Source: [Mycobacterium] nativiensis (GTDB taxonomy: Bacteria; Actinomycetota; Actinomycetes; Mycobacteriales; Mycobacteriaceae). From it: a DNA stretch of 64,000 nucleotides. The stretch's first letter is position 1. Every line of letters starts with the position of its first letter. A model generated the notes under the pieces. It was given only the letters and a program-made list of their open reading frames with translations, had not been told where the DNA came from and ran no database searches. Made by a program: the position numbers and the translations under genes. Of this stretch, positions 54,576 through 64,000 are shown piece by piece. The DNA lies in contig NZ_CP083986.1 in NCBI RefSeq assembly GCF_020172685.1, positions 4,420,158 through 4,484,157 of the forward strand, in the 5' to 3' direction.

Positions 54576-55531
54576 GGCGATCCTTCCGATAGGGCCGCGC
54601 GGAGCACCGCGCAGACGTCGTCGCTGGCCTGGGCCGCGAAGGGCAGGTGGTCTGCCAGATTGAAGAAGCCGTGGAAGCCCTGCTCGTACCGCGTGACGCT
54701 GGCCGCAACGCCGGCGCCTCGAAGCCGCTGGGCGTACTCCTCGCCCTCGGGGCACAGCGGGTCCAACGCGCCGGTGACGACGTGGGCCGGCGGCAGGCCG
54801 GTGAAGTCGCCGAGGATCGGTGAGGCCAGCACATCGGTCCGGTCGCCGTCGCGGCCCAGGTACTGCTCGGTGAACCACTGCATGTGGGCCGCAGTGAGGG
54901 TCCCGCTGCGGGCGGGCCGGGTACCTGACGCCGGCGCCTGCTTGCGCCGCTGGTCGACGACGGGATAGATGAGCAACTGGAACGCGATCGCCGGCCCGCC
55001 ACGGTCGCGGGCGAGCATGGCCACCACCGCGGCGAGGTTGCCTCCGGCACTGTCCCCGGCGATCACCAACCGCTCCGGGTCGCCGCCGAGCTCGGCGAGG
55101 TGGGTGGCGACCCACTGGGTGGCCGCCCAGGCGTCGTCGACCGCGGCGGGGTACGGCGATTCGGGAGCCAATCGGTACTCGACCGACACCACGATCGCTC
55201 CGGCGCCGTTGGCGAGCCGGCGACAGCAGGAGTCGTGCGAGTCGAGGTCGCAGAGTACGAAGCCGCCGCCGTGAAAGTAGACCAGCACCGGCAGCTTCTC
55301 CCGGGACGTACCCGGGTCGAGCGGGAAGTAGATCCGCACCTGCATCGGGCCGGCGGGACCGGGAATGTGGCGCTCGTCGATCCAGCCCACCGGGACGGGT
55401 CTGGCCGGTCGCCGGCTGGCTTTCAGGCTGGCCCGTACCTCCACCGCGTTGCCGTTCCCAGCCGCGATGGATGCGAAGGCCGCGTTCATCCGGTCGGCCA
55501 GCTCGGTCTGCATCGAGGCGATATCGCTCAC
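54566..55531 (-). CDS. Hormone-sensitive-lipase-family esterase
   Basis: The 321-residue hydrolase has the HSL motif VYFHGGGFVL, nucleophile Ser in GDSAGG, Asp in GALDPLCPEG and His in GFHGFFNL, a complete catalytic set. HSL-family enzymes hydrolyse short to medium acyl esters, sometimes of steroids. The start is uncertain: GTG 55531 (VSDIASMQTEL) or ATG 55513. It is the first gene of the minus-strand operon; its promoter region holds a 19-bp palindrome. Confidence 0.9.
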   Translation of the reverse strand: MSDIASMQTELADRMNAAFASIAAGNGNAVEVRASLKASRRPARPVPVGWIDERHIPGPAGPMQVRIYFPLDPGTSREKLPVLVYFHGGGFVLCDLDSHDSCCRRLANGAGAIVVSVEYRLAPESPYPAAVDDAWAATQWVATHLAELGGDPERLVIAGDSAGGNLAAVVAMLARDRGGPAIAFQLLIYPVVDQRRKQAPASGTRPARSGTLTAAHMQWFTEQYLGRDGDRTDVLASPILGDFTGLPPAHVVTGALDPLCPEGEEYAQRLRGAGVAASVTRYEQGFHGFFNLADHLPFAAQASDDVCAVLRAALSEGSPCN

Positions 55532-55572
55532 GCAGCGCAACGTAAGACGCCGACGCCGCCGGCAAATCCCAA

Positions 55573-55591
55573 TGTCTCACTGTGCGAGACA
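55573..55591. promoter_or_regulatory. 19-bp operator, copy 1, esterase/WS-DGAT divergent promoter
   Basis: TGTCTCAC-TGT-GCGAGACA is a near-perfect palindrome (8-bp arms, one mismatch) between the divergent starts at 55531 and 55667. It matches the site at 60717-60735 in all but two arm positions and the spacer, so one regulator probably binds both; the IclR protein encoded at 59056-59877 is the obvious candidate. Confidence 0.6.
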
Positions 55592-55666
55592 ACGTGTCGG
55601 GCCGGGCACACCGCTGGCATACAAGTGAACCGGACCACATCACGGCGATAGCGAGTGGAGCGACAA

Positions 55667-57106
55667 ATGCGGCGTCTGACCGGCGAGGACAACAGCTTTC
55701 TGGCGTGGGAGAACGCCGCCCAGCCGCAGCACACGATCAAGGTGATGGTGCTCGACCCGAGCCGCGGGCAGCGGCCGCTCACCTTCGAGGCGGTCAAGGC
55801 GATGGTTCCGGGTCTGGTCGAGCGGGTCGAACCGCTGCAGTGGCAGTTGCTGATGCCCCGGTTGCGGCTCGGCCGGCCCTGGTGGGTCGCCCGGCCCCGC
55901 ATCGACGTCGACCACCACGTACAGCGGGTCACCCTCGCCCCGCCCGGCGGTGATCGCGAACTGGCGCTGGCGATCGACGCGATCTTCCACGACCGCCTCG
56001 ACCGCAGCCGACCGGCGTGGCAGCTGTTCTACATCGACGGCCTGGCCGACGGCAGGATCGCGCTGATCTGGAAGATTCACCACGCCGTCGCCGACGGAAC
56101 GGCCTCGCTGCGCATCCTGGAGGCACTGTGCGGCACGGCGGCCCCGTCGACTTCCCCGCGCGACGAGCGACGGCCGGCGCCCTGGCACTGGCTTCCGCTG
56201 GTGGCGCGCCATCAGCTCGCCGCAGCGCTCGGCCTGCCTCGGGTGGTGGGCCGCACCGTCGCGGTGAGCCGGGTCATTCTGCGGCGCCGCCGCGACGGCA
56301 AACCGGGCTACGCCGCCGCGTTCGCCGCACCCGGGGCTCGCTTCAACGCGCCGCTGACCGCGGAGCGCCGCTTCGCCTTCCGCGGCTGCGACATGACCGT
56401 CATCAAGCAGGTCGCTCAGGCCTGCGGAGTGACGGTCAACGACGTGTTCCTGGCGGTCTGCAGTGGGGCGTTGCGCGCCTACCTCGACCGGCACGGCGAA
56501 CTGACCGAGGAAGCGCTCACCGCGGTGGTGCCGGTGTCGATGCGCCCGCCCGAGGGCGACCCCTGGGGCAACAAGGTGGCCCGGTGGAACGTCGCGCTGG
56601 CCACCGACATCGCCGATCCGCTCGAGCGACTGACGGCGATCGCGGCGGCGACCCGGACCGCCCGCGAGGTTCAGGCCGAACGCGACCTGTGGCTGCAGCA
56701 CGACTGGATGGAGTACTGGCCGCTGTTCTGGTTCTACTCGCGCGCCCTGCCGCTGATCGGTGAGCGGACGACGCACCGGCCGACGTTCAGCCTGATCGCA
56801 TCGAATATGCGGGGGCCGCAACAGCTTTGCTTTGGCGGTGCGCCGGTCGAGCGGTTGATCTCATCAGGCCCGCTGGTGTTCCCGATGGGGTTGAACTTCA
56901 CCGGGTGGAGCTACGAGGGCCAGCTGACGATCGGGGTGTTGAGCTGTGGGGCGCACGTGCCCGACCCGTGGCATATCGCCGACGGGCTGCCCCAGGCATT
57001 GGCCGAGCTGGCGAATGCGGCCTCAGCGGTCGAGGTCGTCGAGCAGTCGCAGTGCCAGCCGGCATCCGGTGTGGACGTCACGCCACAAGCGGGCGACCGG
57101 GTCTGA
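55667..57106 (+). CDS. Wax ester synthase/diacylglycerol acyltransferase (WS/DGAT)
   Basis: The 479-residue protein has the active-site motif HHAVADG at about residues 138-144, an N-terminal RRLTGEDNSFLAWEN and the C-terminal SNMRGPQQLCFGGAPVERLISSGPL typical of this family. These enzymes acylate diacylglycerol or long alcohols at the membrane to make storage lipids. GGAG six bases before ATG 55667 supports this start over a GTG 12 bases earlier. Its 3' end overlaps the convergent acyl-CoA-dehydrogenase-like gene by 84 bp. Confidence 0.92.
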   Translation: MRRLTGEDNSFLAWENAAQPQHTIKVMVLDPSRGQRPLTFEAVKAMVPGLVERVEPLQWQLLMPRLRLGRPWWVARPRIDVDHHVQRVTLAPPGGDRELALAIDAIFHDRLDRSRPAWQLFYIDGLADGRIALIWKIHHAVADGTASLRILEALCGTAAPSTSPRDERRPAPWHWLPLVARHQLAAALGLPRVVGRTVAVSRVILRRRRDGKPGYAAAFAAPGARFNAPLTAERRFAFRGCDMTVIKQVAQACGVTVNDVFLAVCSGALRAYLDRHGELTEEALTAVVPVSMRPPEGDPWGNKVARWNVALATDIADPLERLTAIAAATRTAREVQAERDLWLQHDWMEYWPLFWFYSRALPLIGERTTHRPTFSLIASNMRGPQQLCFGGAPVERLISSGPLVFPMGLNFTGWSYEGQLTIGVLSCGAHVPDPWHIADGLPQALAELANAASAVEVVEQSQCQPASGVDVTPQAGDRV

Positions 57107-57889
57107 GGCGTCCAGCGCGTGGCCGCGGCTGCTGCCCAGAACGCGGTCGGCGGCCTCGCGCGCCCGGACGACGGCCTGGCGCTGCGCCCGCGCCGCGGTC
57201 CCCGGGTCCTGCGACAGCGACGCGACGATCTGCAGCGTGGCGGCGTCGATATCGGCGGCGGCCCGGGCGGCCTGCCGGGTCGACACCGTCAGATCTGCTG
57301 TCTCCGCGCTGCCGTAGGAGGCGGCCAGCTTCTCCTGGACCTGGGCGACGTGCACCCGCCACAGCCCGTCGGCGGCACCGGCCACCGCGGCACCCGCCGC
57401 AGCGCCGGTGATCACGGCGGCACCGTCGTCGCGCGCCGGGAATACCCGCTCGTCGGTGACCGGCAACTCCGTCACCGTCAGCTCGGCGAGGCCGGCGTCG
57501 GGCAGCCCAGCCGGTTCGGTGGGCACCACCGTCACGACGGCAGCGCGCGGCAGCAGCACCAGACGGTCTTCATCTGCTGCCAGCAGCAACCAGTCCGCCA
57601 GATCAGCGCCGGTGACGTCGCTCCACTGACCGGTCAGCCGCCCTCGCTCCAACCGGCCACCCGGACGTCGGCCGATCGCGACCCGCGCACCGCCGTCGCC
57701 ACCCCAGATGTCGGTACCGGCGCGATCGGGCAGGACTGCGGCCCAGTAGGCCGCCGCATTGGCCATCGCGCAACGCCAGCCCGCGGATCCATCCTGTGCG
57801 GCCGCGGCCGCCACTGCGGCGACGAAGTCTCCGGCAGGCATGGATTGGCCGCCGAATCGCCTGGGCTGCAACATCTGCCAGGCACCCAT
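57023..57889 (-). CDS. Short acyl-CoA-dehydrogenase-fold protein
   Basis: The 288-residue protein aligns to the acyl-CoA dehydrogenase/HsaA-type fold, but only from the segment MLQPRRFGGQSMPAGDFV onward: about 50-60 N-terminal residues present in its neighbour (DGFGGRQIDPDSY) are missing. The middle is shortened and Ala/Gly-rich, and the C-terminal four-helix part (VHVAQVQEKLAASYG to CRLALRLLDDLD) remains. GAGGAG seven bases before ATG 57889 supports this as the real start. It may be an inactive partner subunit or a decaying gene. It is divergent from the full-length paralogue 69 bp away. Confidence 0.72.
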   Translation of the reverse strand: MGAWQMLQPRRFGGQSMPAGDFVAAVAAAAAQDGSAGWRCAMANAAAYWAAVLPDRAGTDIWGGDGGARVAIGRRPGGRLERGRLTGQWSDVTGADLADWLLLAADEDRLVLLPRAAVVTVVPTEPAGLPDAGLAELTVTELPVTDERVFPARDDGAAVITGAAAGAAVAGAADGLWRVHVAQVQEKLAASYGSAETADLTVSTRQAARAAADIDAATLQIVASLSQDPGTAARAQRQAVVRAREAADRVLGSSRGHALDASDPVARLWRDVHTGCRLALRLLDDLDR

Positions 57890-57958
57890 GGATATCTCCT
57901 CGCGGACGTGCGGCCAGCGCCACAATGAATGCTATCCACGACACGAAGGGCGGCGCGC

Positions 57959-59050
57959 ATGGCCGAGGGCGTGTTGGCGGCGGTTCAGCCGCTGCTGCCG
58001 GCGATAGCCGAGGCCGCCGACAGGGTCGACCGGGACGGTGCGGTGGCACCCGATACCGTCGCGGGCCTGCGGGATGCGGGCGTATTCGCGCTGCTGCAAC
58101 CCGACGGTTTCGGCGGTCGACAGATCGATCCGGACAGCTATCTGGGGGTGGTCGCCGAGATCTCGGCGGCCTGCACCTCGACCGGATGGCTGGCCGCCGC
58201 GCTGGCGGTCAACTCCTGGCACCTGGCCCTGTTCGACGTTACGGCCCAACAGGATGTCTGGGGCGCCGATCCGGGAGCGCTGATCTGCTCGGCCTACGCC
58301 CCCACCGGCCGCCTCGAGCGAGCGGGCGACGGTTTCCGGCTGTCGGGGCGGTGGAGCCGCTGCGCCGGGGTGGAGCACGCCTCCTGGCTGATCGCCGGGG
58401 CGCTGGTGGTCGGGGCGGACGGCGCCGCGGAGGATTTCACTGTGGCACTGGTGCCCCGCGAGCACTACACCGTCGAACCGACCTGGAACAGTCTGGGGCT
58501 GCGCGGGATCGGAGCGCACGACGTGGTGGTGTCCGGCGCTCCCGTACCGGCCCCACACTGCTTCGGCTGGGTCAGTGACGCGCAGCGGGCCGCGCTCGCA
58601 CCGCTGTATCGCCTCCCTCAGCCCACGCTGTACACCCACGCCGGCACCGCACCGCTGCTCGGCGCCGCCGCCGGCGTGCTCGACACGCACCGCGATCAGA
58701 TGACGAACCCGCTGGGCCAATTGGCCATGGCGGCTGCGGGACTGGAGGTGTCCAGGCTGCAGATCCGGCGCAACCTGGCCGAACTCGGCGAATGCGCCCG
58801 GTCCGGCGGCGTCCCCAATGCCGAACTGATGCTGCGGGCACGCCGCGACCAGGTGCTTGCTTTCGAGCGGGCGATGCAGGCGGTCGAGCGCTGTATCGAG
58901 CGGGCCGGCGCCGATGCGGACGCACGGCTGGACCGGGTCTGGCGCGACATGCAGACCGCGCGGTTACACGCCGCCAACGACGTCGAGCGGGTGTTGACGG
59001 CGGTGGGACAGTTCGCCTTTGGACTGCCCGTCGACGACCTCATCCTGTGA
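57959..59050 (+). CDS. Acyl-CoA dehydrogenase-family flavoprotein
   Basis: The 363-residue protein has the N-terminal helical domain (AIAEAADRVDRDGAVAPDTVAGLRDAGVFALLQPDGFGG), the CTSTGWLAA flavin segment, a beta domain (LSGRWSRCAGVEHASWLIAG) and the C-terminal Acyl-CoA_dh_2-like helices. This branch contains flavin-dependent hydroxylases such as HsaA as well as dehydrogenases. GAAGGG before ATG 57959 supports the start; an ATG 30 bases upstream is also in frame. It may work with the short divergent paralogue as a heteromer. Confidence 0.85.
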   Translation: MAEGVLAAVQPLLPAIAEAADRVDRDGAVAPDTVAGLRDAGVFALLQPDGFGGRQIDPDSYLGVVAEISAACTSTGWLAAALAVNSWHLALFDVTAQQDVWGADPGALICSAYAPTGRLERAGDGFRLSGRWSRCAGVEHASWLIAGALVVGADGAAEDFTVALVPREHYTVEPTWNSLGLRGIGAHDVVVSGAPVPAPHCFGWVSDAQRAALAPLYRLPQPTLYTHAGTAPLLGAAAGVLDTHRDQMTNPLGQLAMAAAGLEVSRLQIRRNLAELGECARSGGVPNAELMLRARRDQVLAFERAMQAVERCIERAGADADARLDRVWRDMQTARLHAANDVERVLTAVGQFAFGLPVDDLIL

Positions 59051-59055
59051 GGCGG

Positions 59056-59877
59056 TCAGACCCAGGCGTCGGCGGAGATGGTGCGCAACACCCGAGACAG
59101 CATGCTGTCGGTCTCGTCCTCCCGCTGCTGGCCGTCGGCCGGTGTGGCCCCGCTCAACTCGTGGGAGATCCGGCCCGCGGCGCGCATGACGAATGGCGCG
59201 GTGCGCTGCAACCGGTGCATCGGCACCGCGCCCGTCAGTGACAGCCCGGCGATCAGACCGTCGCCCGCCCGGATGGGCGCCGCGACACTGGACAGCCCCA
59301 CCGCCAGTTCCTCGGCGTCGTAGGCCAGCCCATGCCGGCTGCGGATCCGGGCCAGCTCGCGGTGCAGGGTGTCCCGGTCACCGATGGTGGCCCGGGTCCG
59401 TTTGGGCAGGGTGTCGCCGACGAGTGCATCCACATCCTCGGCCGGCAATCGCGCCAGCAGCGCCTTGCCCAATGCGCTCGCGTACGCCGGGGTACGTCCT
59501 GCCACCCGGGTCGGTACCAGCGCGCCACCGTCGCCGGCGACCTTGTCGAGATAGACCACGTCGGCGCCGAGCAGCACTCCGAGATGCACCACCAGCCTGG
59601 TGTCGGAGTACAGGCGAGCCAGCGTCGGCGAGGCCACGCCCCGCAGTTCGGCATGGTCGACGATCTGCGGCACCGGCAGCGGTGAGGCGGCCATGCCGTA
59701 GCCGTCGGGCCGATGCTGCACCAGACCGGCCGAGTCCAACTGGGTCAGGATTCGATGCACCGACGAGCGCGGTAACCCGGTGCGGGCCACCACCTGGTCG
59801 AGCCGCAGCCGTTTACCGGGCTTGTCGAACAGGTTGATGATCAGCGCAACCCGCGCCACCATCGACGTGGCATCCAT
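59056..59877 (-). CDS. IclR family transcriptional regulator
   Basis: The 273-residue protein has a winged HTH at about residues 8-65 (LIINLFDKPGKRLRLDQVVARTGLPRSSVHRILTQLDSAGLVQ) and a C-terminal IclR effector domain (GRTPAYASALGKALLARLP, YDAEELAVGLSSVAAPI). IclR proteins bind palindromes of about 15-20 bp and respond to catabolic intermediates. Two matching 19-bp palindromes flank the cluster, so it is the likely local regulator. Confidence 0.92.
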   Translation of the reverse strand: MDATSMVARVALIINLFDKPGKRLRLDQVVARTGLPRSSVHRILTQLDSAGLVQHRPDGYGMAASPLPVPQIVDHAELRGVASPTLARLYSDTRLVVHLGVLLGADVVYLDKVAGDGGALVPTRVAGRTPAYASALGKALLARLPAEDVDALVGDTLPKRTRATIGDRDTLHRELARIRSRHGLAYDAEELAVGLSSVAAPIRAGDGLIAGLSLTGAVPMHRLQRTAPFVMRAAGRISHELSGATPADGQQREDETDSMLSRVLRTISADAWV

Positions 59878-59900
59878 ACCCGGGCATTATCCCCGCGACA

Positions 59901-62388
<2,488 letters not shown>

Positions 62389-62488
62389 ACCACGGCACAT
62401 GATGAGCTTTGTGTCCGGCCAAAACCGTTCCAATGAGCGAGCAGTAATCACCTAACTGGGCGGTGCGCGCCCTATCGTGCCTCTTCTG

Positions 62489-62508
62489 AGCCCCGCCCTT
62501 GCGGGGTT
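62489..62508. terminator. Hairpin downstream of the BVMO gene
   Basis: AGCCCCGC-CCTT-GCGGGGTT forms an 8-bp stem with one G-T pair and a 4-nt loop, 100 bp after the BVMO stop and before the TetR gene. The 187-bp gap holds no other clear feature. Confidence 0.55.
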
Positions 62509-62575
62509 GTTCAAAGCAGATGCCTTGAGAGAAGGGAATCGATGTGTTTGTCCGACGCGGTTCGGAAGCCGTCCG

Positions 62576-63181
62576 ATGACTCAGCCGGAGCAAGATCACA
62601 GGCGCGGGCGCATTTTGACCGCTGCATCGCGACAGGCCGTTAATGGCTACGAGGCGGTGTTGATGCGGTCTGTAGCCGATGCCGCCGGGGTATCTGTCAG
62701 CTCTGTGTATCACTACTTCCCATCAAAGGACGGCCTGCTGCTGGAATGCTTGCACAGCTGGTTGTGCGAGTTCACGGCTAGCAACCTACCTACCGCCGGC
62801 GCAACTGAGCGGCACCACCGACTGTTAGGCACCCTCGAATTGCTTACTGGCCAGCTGTCATCGGAGCCACGACTCGCAGACGCCATGGCACGCGCATATC
62901 TCAGTGCGACTGGCGCAGCTTCGAGTAGGGCTGAACTGGTACGGGACCGGCTGATACAGATTTTCACCGACGCCCTGCGGCACGACCAACCCGATTTGCC
63001 CGACCACAACCAACAGGTAGCGGCCCTGGTGGCAGATGTGTGGATCGCAAATGTCCTTGCAATCGCGCAAAACCGAACAACCGCACGTGACCTGCGACAG
63101 CGCCTGGAACACGCCGTTTCAGCTATCGGCAAAAATGCCCTCCGCCAGCGCCTTCGGGGAGCTGCCCTGGGAAGACTTTGA
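62576..63181 (+). CDS. TetR family transcriptional regulator
   Basis: The 201-residue protein has a TetR HTH near the N-terminus: GRILTAASRQAVNGYEAVLMRSVADAAGVSVSSVYHYFPSKDGLLLECL, about residues 12-60. Its C-terminal half has many His, Gln and Asn residues. The ATG at 62576 is used; the frame is open for 33 codons upstream without homology. Base composition here is visibly lower in GC than the rest of the window. The 3' end overlaps the convergent SDR gene by 63 bp. Confidence 0.85.
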   Translation: MTQPEQDHRRGRILTAASRQAVNGYEAVLMRSVADAAGVSVSSVYHYFPSKDGLLLECLHSWLCEFTASNLPTAGATERHHRLLGTLELLTGQLSSEPRLADAMARAYLSATGAASSRAELVRDRLIQIFTDALRHDQPDLPDHNQQVAALVADVWIANVLAIAQNRTTARDLRQRLEHAVSAIGKNALRQRLRGAALGRL

Positions 63182-64000
63182 CGGCTTGTGTGACAGGAAC
63201 TTAACCAGATAGCGAGGCAGGCCTCGGACTGGTACGGCTACCGGCCACGAGTCAGCCCGAAAGTAGGCATCCGAGCCGCCATCGACAAAAATAATGCTGC
63301 CGCAGAGAAAGTCAGCAGAGTTCGACAGCATGAACACCATCCAGTCCGCTAGCTGACCAGCGTCTCCATACCCTCCTACCGGAACGGGGAATGCCCTGAT
63401 CGCCTTGGCCTCGCCAGGATTCTGCAACTGTTCGGCCAGCAACGGCGTCATGATGGCACCCGGAGCGAGCGCGTTGAGGCGGATGCCGGCCCCAGCCCAT
63501 TCGGCGGTAACCGCGTTCCGCCGCACCCAACGCGACGCTGCGATCTTTGATGCTGCGTAGATCATTGCGGCGGATCGGTTACCGAAGATACGGACAGCAC
63601 GCAGTGCCTTATCGACATCTCCGGCAAGCAGGGCACGAATCGCGCGGCGAGGCACCAGGGGTGTCGTCGTAGTGGAGTTGCTCCCGACGACGACCACCTT
63701 GGCCTGACCAGCGCAAGCCAGCGCCGGCCGCAGGGCCGTCAACAAGTCGACGACCCCGAAGTAGTTGACTTGGGCGATCAGACGTTGCCGTCCGGGTACC
63801 GGTCCCAGACCGGCGGCGAGAATGGCACCGTCGAGCGTGCCACCACCGGCCTCCAAGGCAGCTTCGGCCGCGGCCCGCCGTCCCCCGTCGGTCGACAGGT
63901 CTGCCCGTATCTCCGCGTTTTGGATATCGATGCCGATGACCGTATGCCCGGCAGCTCGAAGCTTTTCAGCGGCTTGGCGCCCCATACCGGATGCCGATCC
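63119..64000 (-). CDS. 3-alpha-hydroxysteroid dehydrogenase-like SDR (5' end outside window)
   Basis: The visible 293 residues start inside the nucleotide loop (GSASGMGRQAAEKLRAAGHTVIGIDIQNAEIRADLST). They have AILAAGLGP, VNYFGVVDLLTALRPAL, YAASKIAASRWVRRNA as YxxxK and RLNALAPGAIMTPLL, then FVDGGSDAYFR. These strings resemble the Comamonas 3-alpha-hydroxysteroid dehydrogenase/carbonyl reductase. A C-terminal tail of about 45 residues after FRADSWP is extra. The start codon lies beyond base 64000 by only a few residues. The gene is lower in GC than the backbone, like the overlapping TetR gene. Confidence 0.88.
   Translation of the reverse strand, partial: GSASGMGRQAAEKLRAAGHTVIGIDIQNAEIRADLSTDGGRRAAAEAALEAGGGTLDGAILAAGLGPVPGRQRLIAQVNYFGVVDLLTALRPALACAGQAKVVVVGSNSTTTTPLVPRRAIRALLAGDVDKALRAVRIFGNRSAAMIYAASKIAASRWVRRNAVTAEWAGAGIRLNALAPGAIMTPLLAEQLQNPGEAKAIRAFPVPVGGYGDAGQLADWMVFMLSNSADFLCGSIIFVDGGSDAYFRADSWPVAVPVRGLPRYLVKFLSHKPSKSSQGSSPKALAEGIFADS

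Noticed and set aside
54576..55643. Long frame continuing upstream of the SDR at 53778-54575
   Set aside because: It is the out-of-frame shadow of the HSL esterase, which has a full catalytic triad; the SDR begins at MQLRNARVLITGASRG.

Overview
The window looks like a chromosomal segment of a high-GC mycobacterium. It has a PGRS-type Gly/Asn-rich protein, many ATGA/GTGA start-stop overlaps, GTG starts, several cytochromes P450 including the sterol demethylase CYP51, and the PhoPR two-component system. From memory, the backbone follows the Mycobacterium tuberculosis order Rv0756c to Rv0788, shown here in the opposite orientation. PGRS repeats on a signal peptide, an intact ptrB and a one-piece pntA suggest a non-tuberculous, possibly M. 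terrae-clade (Mycolicibacter-like) species; the species call is inference.

Layout. 0-20 kb is the purine and housekeeping part: a secreted PGRS protein, purQ-purS, a metallo-hydrolase, an F420-type oxidoreductase with a TetR gene, a FAD dehydrogenase, a deacetylase-like protein, DUF2254-glutathione peroxidase, oligopeptidase B coupled to purC, a potassium-channel cluster, and cyp126 between a TDT-family transporter and purB. 20-26 kb holds a TetR/unknown divergent pair, the proton-translocating transhydrogenase genes pntA-pntB with another TetR gene, and a Tat-exported esterase.

26.5-32.1 kb is the most unusual part. Three tandem paralogous exported proteins (577, 593 and 582 aa) each consist of a signal peptide and three copies of a module of about 175-195 residues that I do not recognise. 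The genes share duplicated leader DNA and occupy the place where M. tuberculosis carries ggtA.

32-49 kb returns to the conserved backbone. purD and a dehydrogenase operon headed by aldA run on the minus strand. Divergent from it is a TetR-cyp123-SDR-cyp51-ferredoxin-SnoaL operon that here gains a CYP125-like P450, followed by adhB, yceI, a HIT protein, phoR and phoP. Two copies of one palindromic operator sit between aldA and the TetR gene.

49.4-52.1 kb holds an orphan TnpB nuclease gene inserted between phoP and the divergent Rv0756c-like gene, bracketed by 17-bp inverted repeats. That neighbour encodes ten uninterrupted decapeptide repeats. A tRNA-Thr(UGU) follows.

Beyond the tRNA (52-64 kb) lies a catabolic cluster: alpha/beta hydrolases, several short-chain dehydrogenases, a WS/DGAT acyltransferase, two acyl-CoA-dehydrogenase-fold proteins, an IclR regulator and a type I Baeyer-Villiger monooxygenase. 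Two near-identical 19-bp palindromes mark its two divergent promoter regions, which suggests one regulon for oxidising a cyclic alcohol or ketone, perhaps of steroid or terpenoid type. The right edge is a 3-alpha-hydroxysteroid-dehydrogenase-like SDR cut by the window.
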